Part shown: in pieces, positions 26,833 to 35,292 of the stretch | Layout of the letters: the number at the start of each line of letters is the position of its first letter | Numbering within the stretch: the stretch's first letter is position 1 | Origin: Actinopolymorpha sp. NPDC004070 | GTDB taxonomy: Bacteria; Actinomycetota; Actinomycetes; Propionibacteriales; Actinopolymorphaceae | Length of the DNA: 64,000 nt | Direction: 5' to 3' | Assembly: GCF_040610475.1 (NCBI RefSeq) | Contig: NZ_JBEXMJ010000005.1 | Coordinates: 208,126 to 272,125 of the forward strand | Program-made: the position numbers and the translations under genes | The notes under the pieces: generated by a model | Told to the model about the DNA's origin: nothing | Seen by the model: only the letters and a program-made list of their open reading frames with translations | Databases searched by the model: none

Positions 26833-27443
26833 GCGCCGGCCCTGTCGAGCGCGGACTGCAACGAGGTTCTGTAGCCCTCACTGGTGTACGTCGCGCCGGA
26901 CACGCTGTCGATGTGGGCGCTCTGCGTGGACAGCGCCTCCCTGCGCAGTGCTGGTGCCGCGAACCCCGCGATCTCGGAGCTGCGCTGGTTGCCGCTCGGC
27001 AGCTGCAGCGCGGTCACGTCGGTGATCCGGTGGCCGAGCATGGTCACCTTCACCTGCACCGGTCCGTACGGCGTGTCCGCGGTCTGGCCCACCACCTTCA
27101 CCTTCGCGACGGGCTTGGGCCTCGGTGCGGCCTTCTTCGGTGCGGCCTTCATCTTCGGCGCCGCCGTCGCCTTGGGCGTCGACTTCGCCCTCGTTCCCGA
27201 CGACTTCCTCGCCGTCAACTTCTTCTTGCGCGGGGTCGGCTCGCCCGTGGGGGTGGGCGTACCGGAGGCCTTCGGGGTGGGGGTCACGTCCGGCGTGGGT
27301 GTCCGTTTGGTGGCCGTGGAACCCGAACCCGTTCCCGGCGCCGCCAGCGTGGCCAGGCCCGGCGCGCCGGTCTGCGACTTCACCCCCACCAGCAGCACGA
27401 TCCCGGTGATGGTGGTCAGCGCGGTGAGCACGATGCGTTTCAT
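26829..27443 (-). CDS. exported FMN-binding domain protein, likely ApbE substrate
   Basis: A 204-residue protein with an N-terminal membrane anchor (about residues 4-22), a 90-residue Pro/Thr then Lys/Ala/Pro-rich linker, and a C-terminal FMN-binding domain. The segment IDSVSGATYTSEGYRTSL holds the S/T-GAT motif whose Thr carries covalent FMN in NqrC/RnfG-type domains. The long, positively charged linker would let the flavin reach through or along the cell wall. It starts at ATG 27443, overlapping the stop of the upstream ferric-reductase-like gene (TGATG), and ends in GTGA overlap with apbE. Confidence 0.88.
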   Translation of the reverse strand: MKRIVLTALTTITGIVLLVGVKSQTGAPGLATLAAPGTGSGSTATKRTPTPDVTPTPKASGTPTPTGEPTPRKKKLTARKSSGTRAKSTPKATAAPKMKAAPKKAAPRPKPVAKVKVVGQTADTPYGPVQVKVTMLGHRITDVTALQLPSGNQRSSEIAGFAAPALRREALSTQSAHIDSVSGATYTSEGYRTSLQSALDRAGA

Positions 27444-28771
27444 CAGAAGCTGAAGTCCTCGTGGTGGATTCGCCGCGCGGGAACCCCACACTCCCGCAGC
27501 GACTCGATCGCGGTGGTCATCATCCCGCCGGGCCCGCACAGGTAGGCGTCGCGTTCGGCGACGTCGGGCACCAGGCGGCGCAGCCAGTTCGGGTGGAGTG
27601 CCGGTTCCTGGCCGGGGCCCGGCGGGCCGACCAGGTAGTGCACGACCGCCCGCCGGTCGGCGGCGATCTCGTCCAGCTCGTGCCGGAACACCACGTCCTC
27701 GTGTTTGCTGGCGCGGTAGATCAGGGTGAGCCTGCCTTCCTCGGCGGGCAGCGACTCGAACAACGCGCGCAGCGGGGTCACCCCGACCCCGCCGGCGATC
27801 AGCACCACGCCGTGCCGGCTGCGCCGCCGCGCGGTGAGCGCACCGTACGGGCCCTCGGCCAGCACCCTGGTGCCCACCGGGATGCGCTGCAACTGCTCGG
27901 TGTGGTCACCGAGCGCCTTGATGGTCACCCGCAGCCAGGTCGGGTTCGGCGCGGCCGACAGCGAGTACGGATGGGACTGCCACCACTCGTTGCGGGTGAG
28001 GAAACGCAGCCGCAGGAACTGCCCGGCCTCCGCGCCAAGGTCGTCCAGCCGGGTGCCGGTGAGGTAGACCGACACCACACCCGGCACCTCGGTGCGGACC
28101 GCGGCGACCTCCAGCCGGTGCCGCCAGACGTTGCGGACCGGGACGAGGAGCCGGAACCACGCGAGCAGTGCCGTCGCCGCGGCGTATGCCCCGATCCATC
28201 CCCACCGCGCCACGGCGTTCGGCACGAACTGCGCGCCGGTGAGGATCTGGTGCCAGAACGCGAGCGCGATACCGGCGTAGGTCAACAGGTGCAGGAGATA
28301 CCAGGTCTCGTACCTCACCCGGCTGCGGATCGCGGTGGCCGAGACCACCCCGACCAGCACGAAGAGTCCCGCGCCGATCACCGCCCACAGGACATACGGG
28401 TAGCCGGCCAGCAGGTCGGTCGCCTCCTTGCCGAGCCCGGCGCGCGCGGTCAGCGCGTAGCCCAGCCAGATCAGCACCAGGTGTGCGACCGTCACGCACA
28501 CGACGTAACGTCCGACCATGCTGTGGATCCGGGCCAGCCGGTCGGTGCCGACCTGGCGTTCCAGCACCGGCAGGCGGGCCATCAGCACCAGCAGGATCAC
28601 CACCAGGTAGCCGGCGTACAGCCCGGTCAGCCGGCCCGCCTCGGTCAACTGCGCGCCGAAGGAGGTGGGCGGAAGGGTGCTGGTCCACCACAGCAGGGTC
28701 AGGGCCGCGGCGCCCGCGACGACCCCCGTCCACACCAGCCACGGGGAGTGCCGCACGATCAGAGCTCGCAT
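27443..28771 (-). CDS. ferric-reductase-like membrane protein with FAD/NAD(P)H reductase domain
   Basis: A 442-residue protein with about six N-terminal helices (residues 10-215). Paired histidines on two helices (VCVTVAHLVLIWLGY and LLHLLTYAGIALAFWHQI) are the likely heme-b ligands. A ferredoxin-reductase module follows with FAD motif HPYSLSA, GGVGVTPLRALFESLP and the nucleotide end YLCGPGGMM. It would pass electrons from NAD(P)H through FAD and heme to the outer face, where the flavinylated partner encoded next could receive them. It is the first gene of the operon and is divergent from the OmpR-type regulator. Confidence 0.88.
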   Translation of the reverse strand: MRALIVRHSPWLVWTGVVAGAAALTLLWWTSTLPPTSFGAQLTEAGRLTGLYAGYLVVILLVLMARLPVLERQVGTDRLARIHSMVGRYVVCVTVAHLVLIWLGYALTARAGLGKEATDLLAGYPYVLWAVIGAGLFVLVGVVSATAIRSRVRYETWYLLHLLTYAGIALAFWHQILTGAQFVPNAVARWGWIGAYAAATALLAWFRLLVPVRNVWRHRLEVAAVRTEVPGVVSVYLTGTRLDDLGAEAGQFLRLRFLTRNEWWQSHPYSLSAAPNPTWLRVTIKALGDHTEQLQRIPVGTRVLAEGPYGALTARRRSRHGVVLIAGGVGVTPLRALFESLPAEEGRLTLIYRASKHEDVVFRHELDEIAADRRAVVHYLVGPPGPGQEPALHPNWLRRLVPDVAERDAYLCGPGGMMTTAIESLRECGVPARRIHHEDFSF

Positions 28772-28854
28772 GGGACACCACCGTGGCGGGTCGACCTGTG
28801 GGAAGCCGGTGACAATCCTGTCCGCCCGCTGTGAACTCCGCTGGGCGGTTCCTG

Positions 28855-28867
28855 GTTCACAGTGAAC
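28855..28867. promoter_or_regulatory. GTTCAC-A-GTGAAC palindrome between the reductase operon and the regulator gene
   Basis: A perfect 6-bp inverted repeat around one base lies in the 209-base divergent region. A second GTGAAC occurs at 28831-28836, 31 bases (three helical turns) away on the same face. These are candidate binding sites for the response regulator encoded at 28981, which would tie the two-component system to the flavinylation operon. The regulator's GAGGAG ribosome binding site lies just before its GTG start. Confidence 0.4.
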
Positions 28868-28980
28868 ACACAGGAAACCCACACCCGACTCTCAGCCCGG
28901 GCGGCGAAGGTGTGTAGTAGAAGACGCGGGGGATCCGCGCCGGCGCCGGCCGGCGGCGGCAGCCCGACGAGGAGATCCAC

Positions 28981-29733
28981 GTGGATTCGGCCAGTACGGC
29001 ACGAACCGAACCCGCCCAGCATGCCGGCCAGGCACCCGTGGCCGACCCACCGGTGCGGGTGCTGGTGATCGACGACGAGCGCTACCTCGCCGAGATGATC
29101 GCCTCCGCGCTGCGCTACGAGGGCTGGCAGACCATGGTCGCGGGCACCGCCGACCAGGCACTGACCCAGGTCCGCGACTTCGAGCCGTCCGCGATCGTGC
29201 TGGACGTGATGCTGCCCGACACCGACGGATTCGCGTTGTTCGCGAGCCTTCGCGCCAGAGGCGTGGATGCGCCGGTCATCTTCCTCACCGCCCGCGACGC
29301 CACCGAGGACCGGGTACGCGGGCTCACCATCGGCGGCGACGACTACGTCACCAAGCCGTTCAGCCTGGAGGAACTGATCGCCCGGCTGCGTACGGTCATG
29401 CGGCGCGCGGCCGCCACCGTCCCCCGCGGCACCGGCCTGCGGGTCGCGGACCTGATGCTGGACGAGGACTCCCGCGAGGTGCGCCGCGGCGACCGGTTGA
29501 TCGAGCTGACCCCGACGGAGTTCGAGCTGCTGCGGTTCCTGATGCGCAATGCCCGCACGGTGTTGTCGAAGGCGCAGATCCTGGACCGGGTGTGGAACTA
29601 CGACTTCGGCGGCAACGCCAACGTGGTCGAGCTCTACATTTCCTATCTCCGCCGCAAGATCGACGTCGACGCGGAGCCGCTGATCCACACCGTCCGCGGG
29701 GTCGGCTACGTCCTCCGGCCGCCGCTTTCGTGA
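28981..29733 (+). CDS. OmpR/PhoB-family response regulator
   Basis: A 250-residue regulator with a receiver domain (about residues 22-135; acidic DDE, phospho-acceptor Asp in LDVMLPD, Lys in VTKPF) and a winged-helix DNA-binding domain (ELTPTEFELLRFLM, then YISYLRRKID and RGVGYVLR). The first 20 residues are a non-conserved Ala/Pro leader. GAGGAG precedes GTG 28981. The kinase start overlaps its stop (GTGA). It is divergent from the ferric-reductase operon, the most plausible nearby target. Confidence 0.95.
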   Translation: MDSASTARTEPAQHAGQAPVADPPVRVLVIDDERYLAEMIASALRYEGWQTMVAGTADQALTQVRDFEPSAIVLDVMLPDTDGFALFASLRARGVDAPVIFLTARDATEDRVRGLTIGGDDYVTKPFSLEELIARLRTVMRRAAATVPRGTGLRVADLMLDEDSREVRRGDRLIELTPTEFELLRFLMRNARTVLSKAQILDRVWNYDFGGNANVVELYISYLRRKIDVDAEPLIHTVRGVGYVLRPPLS

Positions 29734-31217
29734 GCCGTCCTCTTCCGCTCTACTCGGCGACGCGGGGGTTCCTCGCCCGTCAGCCGTTGCGGCGCCGGGT
29801 CCTCGCCCTCGTGCTGCTGCTGGTCACGGGTGTGCTCGCGGCCGGTGGGGTGGCGACGACCCACGCGCTGCAGAGGTACCTGCTCAACCGGACCGACGGC
29901 CAGCTTCGTCAAGTGGCGGGACAGACTCGCGACGCGCTCCTGCACGGGGACGACGACGCCGACCGCGTGCAGATCCCGCCCGAGGACGCGGTCCGGTTCG
30001 TGGTCAGTGCCGACGGCAGCCGGTCGGCGATGCTGCCCGCGACTCCCGGCGCGACCGAGCACGTCAAGGACCTGTCGCACGCCGAGCAGGTCAGGCTCGC
30101 CAAGGAGGTGCCCGACTCGCCGCGTACGTTCGAGGACCGCGCGCTGCCCGGGCCGTACCGCCTGGTGGCCACGCGCTTCAGGAACGGCGCCCGGCTGGTG
30201 GTCGGTCTGCCGTTGCGGTCGCTGAACGACACCGTGACCCGGCTGCTGCTGATCGAGCTCGCGGTGGGACTGGCCGGGCTGGTGGTCACGGCGATCCTCG
30301 GGTCCACCCTGATCCGGGTCGGGCTGGCTCCGCTGGGCCGGATGACCACCACCACCCGGCGGATCGCCGAGACCGACCTCACCGGGCCGGAGGCCGCGGT
30401 GCGGTTGCGGGCGCCGGTGCTGCCGCCGCAGACGGAGGTGGGCCAGCTCGGCTCGGGCATGAACCACATGCTGGAGGCGATCGACGCGTCGTTCCAGGCC
30501 CGCAACGAGGCCGAACGCCAACTGCGGCAGTTCATCGCCGACGCCTCCCACGAGCTGCGGACGCCGCTGTCGACCGTACGCGGGTACGCCGAACTCTTCG
30601 ACCGTTCGACCCGGGACCGCGACGGCACCCTCGCACTCGCCCACGACCTCGACCTCGCCGAGCTCGGCACGGCGATGCGCCGGATCGCGGAGGAGTCGAA
30701 CCGGATGAGCCTGCTGGTCGACGACCTGCTGCTGCTCGCCAGGCTGGACCAGGGGCGTCCGCTCGACCACCGCCCGGTCGACCTGTGCCGGCTGGCGGTG
30801 GACGCCGCCAGCGACTTCCGGGTCCGCGACGAGGACCGCCCGATCAGGCTGGACCTGCCCGCCGACCCGCTGGTGGTGAACGGTGACGAGGGCCGCCTGC
30901 GCCAGGTGCTGGCCAACCTGCTCGCGAACGTCCACGCCCACACACCGATCGGCACGGTCGTCGACCTGCGGGTCCGCAGCGAGGACGGTGACGCGCTGGT
31001 CGAGGTGCACGACGACGGTCCCGGTGTGCCCCCGGTCGCGATCGCCCACGTCTTCGACCGTTTCTACCGCGCCGACACCTCGCGCACCCGGGCCAGCGGA
31101 GGCACCGGGCTCGGCCTCGCCATCGTGCAAGCCGTGATTGACGCCCACCACGGGACGGTACGGGTGAGCAGCCGGCCCGGTGAGACGACGTTCCGCGTGC
31201 GGCTCCCGGTCGTCTGA
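29730..31217 (+). CDS. sensor histidine kinase, partner of the OmpR-type regulator
   Basis: A 495-residue membrane kinase. Helices near residues 23-43 and 165-190 flank an extracytoplasmic sensor domain of about 120 residues; a HAMP segment follows, then HisKA (FIADASHELRTPLSTVRGY, His near residue 272) and an ATPase domain with NLLANVHAHTP, DDGPGVPP and GGTGLGLAIV. The start overlaps the regulator stop, so the two are coupled. The sensor domain carries an unusual HGDDDADRVQIPPEDAVRF stretch but no known ligand motif was recognised. Confidence 0.95.
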   Translation: MSRPLPLYSATRGFLARQPLRRRVLALVLLLVTGVLAAGGVATTHALQRYLLNRTDGQLRQVAGQTRDALLHGDDDADRVQIPPEDAVRFVVSADGSRSAMLPATPGATEHVKDLSHAEQVRLAKEVPDSPRTFEDRALPGPYRLVATRFRNGARLVVGLPLRSLNDTVTRLLLIELAVGLAGLVVTAILGSTLIRVGLAPLGRMTTTTRRIAETDLTGPEAAVRLRAPVLPPQTEVGQLGSGMNHMLEAIDASFQARNEAERQLRQFIADASHELRTPLSTVRGYAELFDRSTRDRDGTLALAHDLDLAELGTAMRRIAEESNRMSLLVDDLLLLARLDQGRPLDHRPVDLCRLAVDAASDFRVRDEDRPIRLDLPADPLVVNGDEGRLRQVLANLLANVHAHTPIGTVVDLRVRSEDGDALVEVHDDGPGVPPVAIAHVFDRFYRADTSRTRASGGTGLGLAIVQAVIDAHHGTVRVSSRPGETTFRVRLPVV

Positions 31218-31276
31218 GTAACGGGCACTATCCTGCTCGACGCGTGGGGCCCCCGCGCGTGGAGCAGGAGGACCGC

Positions 31277-31948
31277 ATGGACGGCACGAGCGACCCGAAC
31301 GACACGAGCGGTACGAACGCCGAGACCGACACCGACACGATCGGGGGCTGGCTGGACAGCCTCGCGTCCGCCGACCCCGCACCCGGTGGAGGGGCGGCCG
31401 CGGCGATGCAGGTGGCGATCGGTGCCGCGCTGGTGTCGATGGTGACCAACCTGACGATCGGCAAGCCGGTCCACGCCGCGCACGAGGAGCACGCGGTCCA
31501 GGTCCGTGAGCGGGCCGACGCCCTGCGCGCCGAGGCACTGCGGTTGGGCAGGGAGGACGAGGCCGCGTTCACCGCGTTGATGACGGCGTACCGCCTTCCC
31601 CGTACGACCGAGGAGGAGCGCACGGCCCGTCGCGATGCGGTGCGGTCCGCGACCCATGCCGCCGCCCTGCCGCCGCTGGCGATCGCCGCCGCCGCGGCCG
31701 ACGTGGTCGCGCTGGCCGAGTCGCTGCGGGGACGGTCCAACCCGCGGGTGGTTTCCGACCTCGCGGTCGCCGCCGCCGCTGCGGCCGGTGCCGCGGAGTC
31801 CGCCGCGGTCAACGTCGAGATCAACCTGTCCTCACTGCCCGACGGCGATGTCAAGGACGAGTTGACAGCAGACCTCGAGGAGCACCTCGCCGTGGCCGAG
31901 CGCGGCCGCGTCCTGGTCGCCGACATCCGCCAGGAGCTCACCCGATGA
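31277..31948 (+). CDS. cyclodeaminase/cyclohydrolase family protein (FTCD_C/FchA-like)
   Basis: A 223-residue, all-helical protein of the formiminotransferase-cyclodeaminase C-terminal family. The signature is ASADPAPGGGAAAAMQVAIG near residue 31, followed by MVTNLTIGKP and long Ala-rich helices. Stand-alone members include methenyl-tetrahydrofolate cyclohydrolase (FchA) and formimino-tetrahydrofolate cyclodeaminase. It overlaps the FolD-like gene by four bases (ATGA), which points to the FchA role: it would hydrolyse methenyl-THF to formyl-THF next to a dehydrogenase that appears to lack that step. AGGAGGA precedes ATG 31277. Confidence 0.8.
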   Translation: MDGTSDPNDTSGTNAETDTDTIGGWLDSLASADPAPGGGAAAAMQVAIGAALVSMVTNLTIGKPVHAAHEEHAVQVRERADALRAEALRLGREDEAAFTALMTAYRLPRTTEEERTARRDAVRSATHAAALPPLAIAAAAADVVALAESLRGRSNPRVVSDLAVAAAAAAGAAESAAVNVEINLSSLPDGDVKDELTADLEEHLAVAERGRVLVADIRQELTR

Positions 31949-32811
31949 CCACCGGCGGCGGTGGCGCCCACCGGATCGACGGGCGCGCGGTGGCGGCGAC
32001 GATCGACGAGCGGACCACCGCCGACGTGGCTCGGGTGACCGCGGCCGGGATCGTTCCCACCCTGGCCGTGGTGGTGCCGACCGACGACGAGGGAACGGCG
32101 TGGTACGTCCGCTCGATCGCCCGGGCAGGAAAGCGGCTCGGCATCACCTGCCTGGTCGACACGCTGTACGGCGCCGACGCGGCCACCCTCGCCGGCCACC
32201 TCGCCGCCAGGTCGGCCGACCCCACGGTGCACGGTGTGATCTGCCAGACCCCGCTGCCGGCCGGGGTCACCCTGGCCGACCTCGGCGCGGCGATCGCACC
32301 GGACAAGGACGTGGACGGGGCCAACCCGACCTCACTGGGGCTGCTCGCCGCGGGCTCGGCGGAGGCGTTCGCTCCGGCGACCGCGCAGGCTGTGCTGGAG
32401 ATCCTGCGCCACGAGCAGGTGCCGCTGGCGGGCCGGCGCGTCGTGGTCGTCGGGCGTTCCACGGTGGTGGGCAAGCCGGCCGCTCTGCTGTTGCTCGCCG
32501 AGAACGCCACCGTGACGATCTGCCACTCCCGGTCGGCCGACCTGCCCGCGCTGTGCCGTGAGGCGGACGTGCTGGTGGCGGCCGTCGGGCGTACCGGCCT
32601 GATCGGCGTCGACCACGTGCGGCCCGGTGCGGTCGTCGTGGACGTCGGCACCAACCCCACACCGGACGGCGGGCTGGCCGGCGACGTCGACCCGGCCGTG
32701 GCCGCGGTGGCGGGAGCGCTCACGCCGGTGCCGGGAGGTGTCGGGCCGGTGACCACCGCGCTGCTGCACCGGCACACCGCGCTCGCCGCGGTGCGTGCCT
32801 CGCTCAGGTAG
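31945..32811 (+). CDS. folD: FolD-like methylene-tetrahydrofolate dehydrogenase lacking the cyclohydrolase lysine
   Basis: A 288-residue protein with the FolD fold. Conserved are the segment CQTPLPAG (Gln), KDVDGANP (Asp), the Rossmann loop VVVVGRSTVVGKPAALLL and the end PGGVGPVTTALLHRHT. The folate-site motif that is normally YVxxK reads YVRSIARAGKRLGI: the tyrosine is kept, but the lysine four residues later is Ile. In studied FolD proteins this lysine is required for cyclohydrolase activity while dehydrogenase activity can persist. Translation is coupled to the cyclodeaminase-family gene upstream. The last eight bases overlap the convergent regulator gene. Confidence 0.85.
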   Translation: MTTGGGGAHRIDGRAVAATIDERTTADVARVTAAGIVPTLAVVVPTDDEGTAWYVRSIARAGKRLGITCLVDTLYGADAATLAGHLAARSADPTVHGVICQTPLPAGVTLADLGAAIAPDKDVDGANPTSLGLLAAGSAEAFAPATAQAVLEILRHEQVPLAGRRVVVVGRSTVVGKPAALLLLAENATVTICHSRSADLPALCREADVLVAAVGRTGLIGVDHVRPGAVVVDVGTNPTPDGGLAGDVDPAVAAVAGALTPVPGGVGPVTTALLHRHTALAAVRASLR

Positions 32812-33565
32812 CCGACGTGCCGCGCGGGGGTACGACGCCGCGCCGGTACGCGTACGCCACGGCCTGAGCCCGGTCGCGCACCCCGAGCTTGGCGAACAGG
32901 TGGTTGACATGGCTCTTCACGGTGGCCTCGCCCACCACCAGACGACGGGAGATCTCGGCGTTCGACAGCCCCTCGGCCATCAGCGCGAGCACCTCGGTCT
33001 CCCGCGGCGTCAACCCGTCCGGCCGGGCGCCGGCCTGCCCGCTCGGCGGCGCCGCCTCGCCCCGCGCCGGCTCCGTGCCGGGCGTGCCGGGCGCGCCGGG
33101 CGCGCCGCGCGCGCCGAGGGAGTCGAGCGCGTCGACGATGTGGTGGTGAACGGCCCGGTCGATCACCGCGTGGCCGTCGGCGACCTGGACCAGCGCGGCC
33201 CGGATCTCCTCCGCGCCGGCGTCCTTGGTGAGGTACCCACGCGCACCGGCCCGGAGCGCGTCCAGGACGGACCGGTCGTCGGCGTACGTCGTCAGCGCGA
33301 TCACCTGGCCCGCCCCGGGCTCCGCGCGCAGCCGGCGGGTGGCCTCGATGCCGTCGCAACGCGGCATTCGCAGGTCCATCAGGATCACGTCCGGGCGCAG
33401 CCGCGCGGCCAGGTCGACCGCCTGCTCACCGTCCGCGGCGGTGCCGACCACCTCGACGTCGGGCAGCAGGCCGAGCAACATGGCCAGTCCCTCGCGGACG
33501 ACGCGCTGGTCGTCGGCGAGCAGCACCCGGATCGGTTCGGTCCTGCCGTGCGCTTCGCCGGTCAC
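32804..33565 (-). CDS. NarL/LuxR-family response regulator
   Basis: A 253-residue regulator with a receiver domain (DDQ near residue 18, phospho-acceptor in LMDLRMPRCDG, Lys in LTKDAG) and a LuxR helix-turn-helix (LTPRETEVLALMAEGLSN, then VGEATVKSHVNHLFAKLGV). Between them lies a Gly/Ala/Pro-rich linker of about 45 residues with a GAPGAPGTPGT run, longer than usual. The GTG start at 33565 overlaps the kinase stop (GTGA). Its 3' end overlaps folD by eight bases, tail to tail. Confidence 0.95.
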   Translation of the reverse strand: MTGEAHGRTEPIRVLLADDQRVVREGLAMLLGLLPDVEVVGTAADGEQAVDLAARLRPDVILMDLRMPRCDGIEATRRLRAEPGAGQVIALTTYADDRSVLDALRAGARGYLTKDAGAEEIRAALVQVADGHAVIDRAVHHHIVDALDSLGARGAPGAPGTPGTEPARGEAAPPSGQAGARPDGLTPRETEVLALMAEGLSNAEISRRLVVGEATVKSHVNHLFAKLGVRDRAQAVAYAYRRGVVPPRGTSAT

Positions 33566-34914
33566 GCCGACACCTCGCCGCCGTGGCCGTCGCCCTCGTA
33601 GTCGTCGCCGTACGCCGGTAGGTCGCCGGCGCGTGCGGGCAGCCGGAGAGCGACCCGGAAGCCGGTCGCGGTCGGCCCGGCCGTCAGCTCGCCACCGAGG
33701 AGTTCGGCGCGTTCGCGCATGCCGCTCACGCCGTAGCCGGGAGCCCGGTCGCCGTCGCCCGTCGCCCGGGGCTCGGTGGATTCGCCGTCGTCCACGACGG
33801 TGAGCCGGGTGCCGTCCGGGTCGTAGCTCAGGCGTACGTCGACCCGGTGCGGGTGGACGGCATGCCGGCGTACGTTCGTCAGCGCCTCCTGCGCCACCCG
33901 GTACACCGTCAGCCGGGTTTGTGGTCCCAGCTCGTACGGCCGGCCGGACACCTCGACCCGGCAGCTGATTCCCTGGTCGCGCTCGAACTCCTCCGCCAGC
34001 TCCGGCAGCCGGTCCGGCCCGGGCAGGTCCTCGTCGCGGAGTACGCCGATCGCCTGCCGTGCCTCGCCGAGTCCGGCCTGGGCCAGCCCGCGGGCGCGAT
34101 CGAGGGAGCCGGTCAGCCGCGGGCCGGCCCCCTCGCGGACCGCGAGCAGCCGGGCACCTTCCAGGTGGAGCAGCAACCCCGACAGGGAGTGGGCCAGCAC
34201 GTCGTGCATCTCCCGGGCGAGCCGCTGGCGCTCGGCGAGGGTGGCCGCGCGTACGTGCGCGGACCGGGTGCGCCGAACCTCGGCCAGCAGGCGTTCGGCC
34301 TGTTCGGTGCGCGCGCGCAGACGGCGGGCGTACTGACCGAGCCGGAAGAACGCCAGCGCGCCGGCCTCGGCGACCACGACCGTCGTCCACGGCCGGTGGC
34401 CGCCGACGTGCCCGGCGACGGCGAGACCGACCAGCGTGATCGCCACGACCGCCTGGCCGCGCCGCCGGGGCAGGCTCGACGCGGCCACACCGGTGGCGAC
34501 GAACCCGCCGACGAAACCCGGTCCGTCCGGCTCGATCGCCACGACGGCCACCGAGCCGCCGATCAGCAGGGCGAAGAGGGCGGCGGTCAGCCAGCCGGGA
34601 CGGCCACGGGGCACCTCGACGAGCAGGCCCGCACCGCCGAGGGCCACGGCCGCGGTTGCCGCCAGGGCGAGCAGTCCGAGCCCGTGCGCGTCCAGGCCCG
34701 GCCGGTCGCGCAGGGCGAGCCCCATCAGGACCACGATGAGCACGAGCCCCGCCGGCCGCACCCACGGCGGCACGGTCCGGTGGTAGGCGAGCGCCCCTCC
34801 GGTCGCATCGGTGCCGGCGCCGTTCGCGTGCGCACCATCCGTACCGGCACTGTCCGCGGGGGGCCGGGGCGCGAAGGCGATGGCCGAGGGCGGGTCGACG
34901 GGCACGGCAACCAC
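33562..34914 (-). CDS. sensor histidine kinase, HisKA_3 type
   Basis: A 450-residue kinase with a hydrophilic Ala/Gly-rich leader (about 45 residues), some six membrane segments in pairs (residues 52-200) with no sizeable external domain, a HisKA_3 dimerisation helix (RQRLAREMHDVLAHSLSGLL, phospho-His in MHD) and an ATPase domain ending in GYGVSGMRERAELLGG. This is the NarX/LiaS-like class that senses membrane state or a small ligand. GTG 34914 has no clear ribosome binding site, so a leaderless or slightly later start is possible. It is coupled to the regulator downstream. Confidence 0.92.
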   Translation of the reverse strand: MVAVPVDPPSAIAFAPRPPADSAGTDGAHANGAGTDATGGALAYHRTVPPWVRPAGLVLIVVLMGLALRDRPGLDAHGLGLLALAATAAVALGGAGLLVEVPRGRPGWLTAALFALLIGGSVAVVAIEPDGPGFVGGFVATGVAASSLPRRRGQAVVAITLVGLAVAGHVGGHRPWTTVVVAEAGALAFFRLGQYARRLRARTEQAERLLAEVRRTRSAHVRAATLAERQRLAREMHDVLAHSLSGLLLHLEGARLLAVREGAGPRLTGSLDRARGLAQAGLGEARQAIGVLRDEDLPGPDRLPELAEEFERDQGISCRVEVSGRPYELGPQTRLTVYRVAQEALTNVRRHAVHPHRVDVRLSYDPDGTRLTVVDDGESTEPRATGDGDRAPGYGVSGMRERAELLGGELTAGPTATGFRVALRLPARAGDLPAYGDDYEGDGHGGEVSA

Positions 34915-34996
34915 GGTAGTACGCGGTTCCCGGGCGGTCCTCCACCCACGGGTTGAGCTCAGGGGTGGAGCCGCGGGCTGTCACCGATCCCCGTCG

Positions 34997-35020
34997 TTCC
35001 ACCCGTACTTCCACCCGTAC
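34997..35020. repeat. tandem duplication of a 12-bp unit between divergent genes
   Basis: TTCCACCCGTAC occurs twice head to tail. It lies between the start of the NarL-type kinase (reverse strand) and the small membrane protein at 35110. Two in-phase copies about one helical turn apart could bind a response regulator, but a replication-slippage duplication explains it as well. Confidence 0.5.
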
Positions 35021-35109
35021 GCCGACGCCGGTGAGGGTGTCCGCGCCGCACGCTGGGTCTCGTCCGATCCAGCCACGAAGCGAACCCTCCTCACCGAACG
35101 GAGAACACG

Positions 35110-35292
35110 ATGATCGCGCGGCTCGTCGTCATCGGCGCTGCCCTGCTCGTCACCGGGCTCACCCACCTCTTCGGCAGACCCACCTGGACCGCGTTCCTGG
35201 GCGCCGCTCTGCTCGTCGTTGCCGGCGGCCTCGGCGTCGTCCGGTACCGGCGGGGTCTTCCCCTCACCCGGCTCGGCGGTGGACGCCGATGA
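35110..35292 (+). CDS. 60-residue membrane protein
   Basis: Two hydrophobic helices (about residues 4-18 and 27-45) end in a basic tail (RYRRGLPLTRLGGGRR). CGGAGAA lies about five bases before ATG 35110. The stop overlaps the ATG of the next membrane gene (ATGA), which supports it being translated. No family is recognised; the tiny size and coupling suggest a partner subunit or membrane-tethered helper of the following protein. Confidence 0.6.
   Translation: MIARLVVIGAALLVTGLTHLFGRPTWTAFLGAALLVVAGGLGVVRYRRGLPLTRLGGGRR

Noticed and set aside
27461..28834. A 457-codon forward frame opposite the ferric-reductase-like gene
   Set aside because: Shadow frame with no domain; the reverse strand shows helices, heme histidines and reductase motifs.
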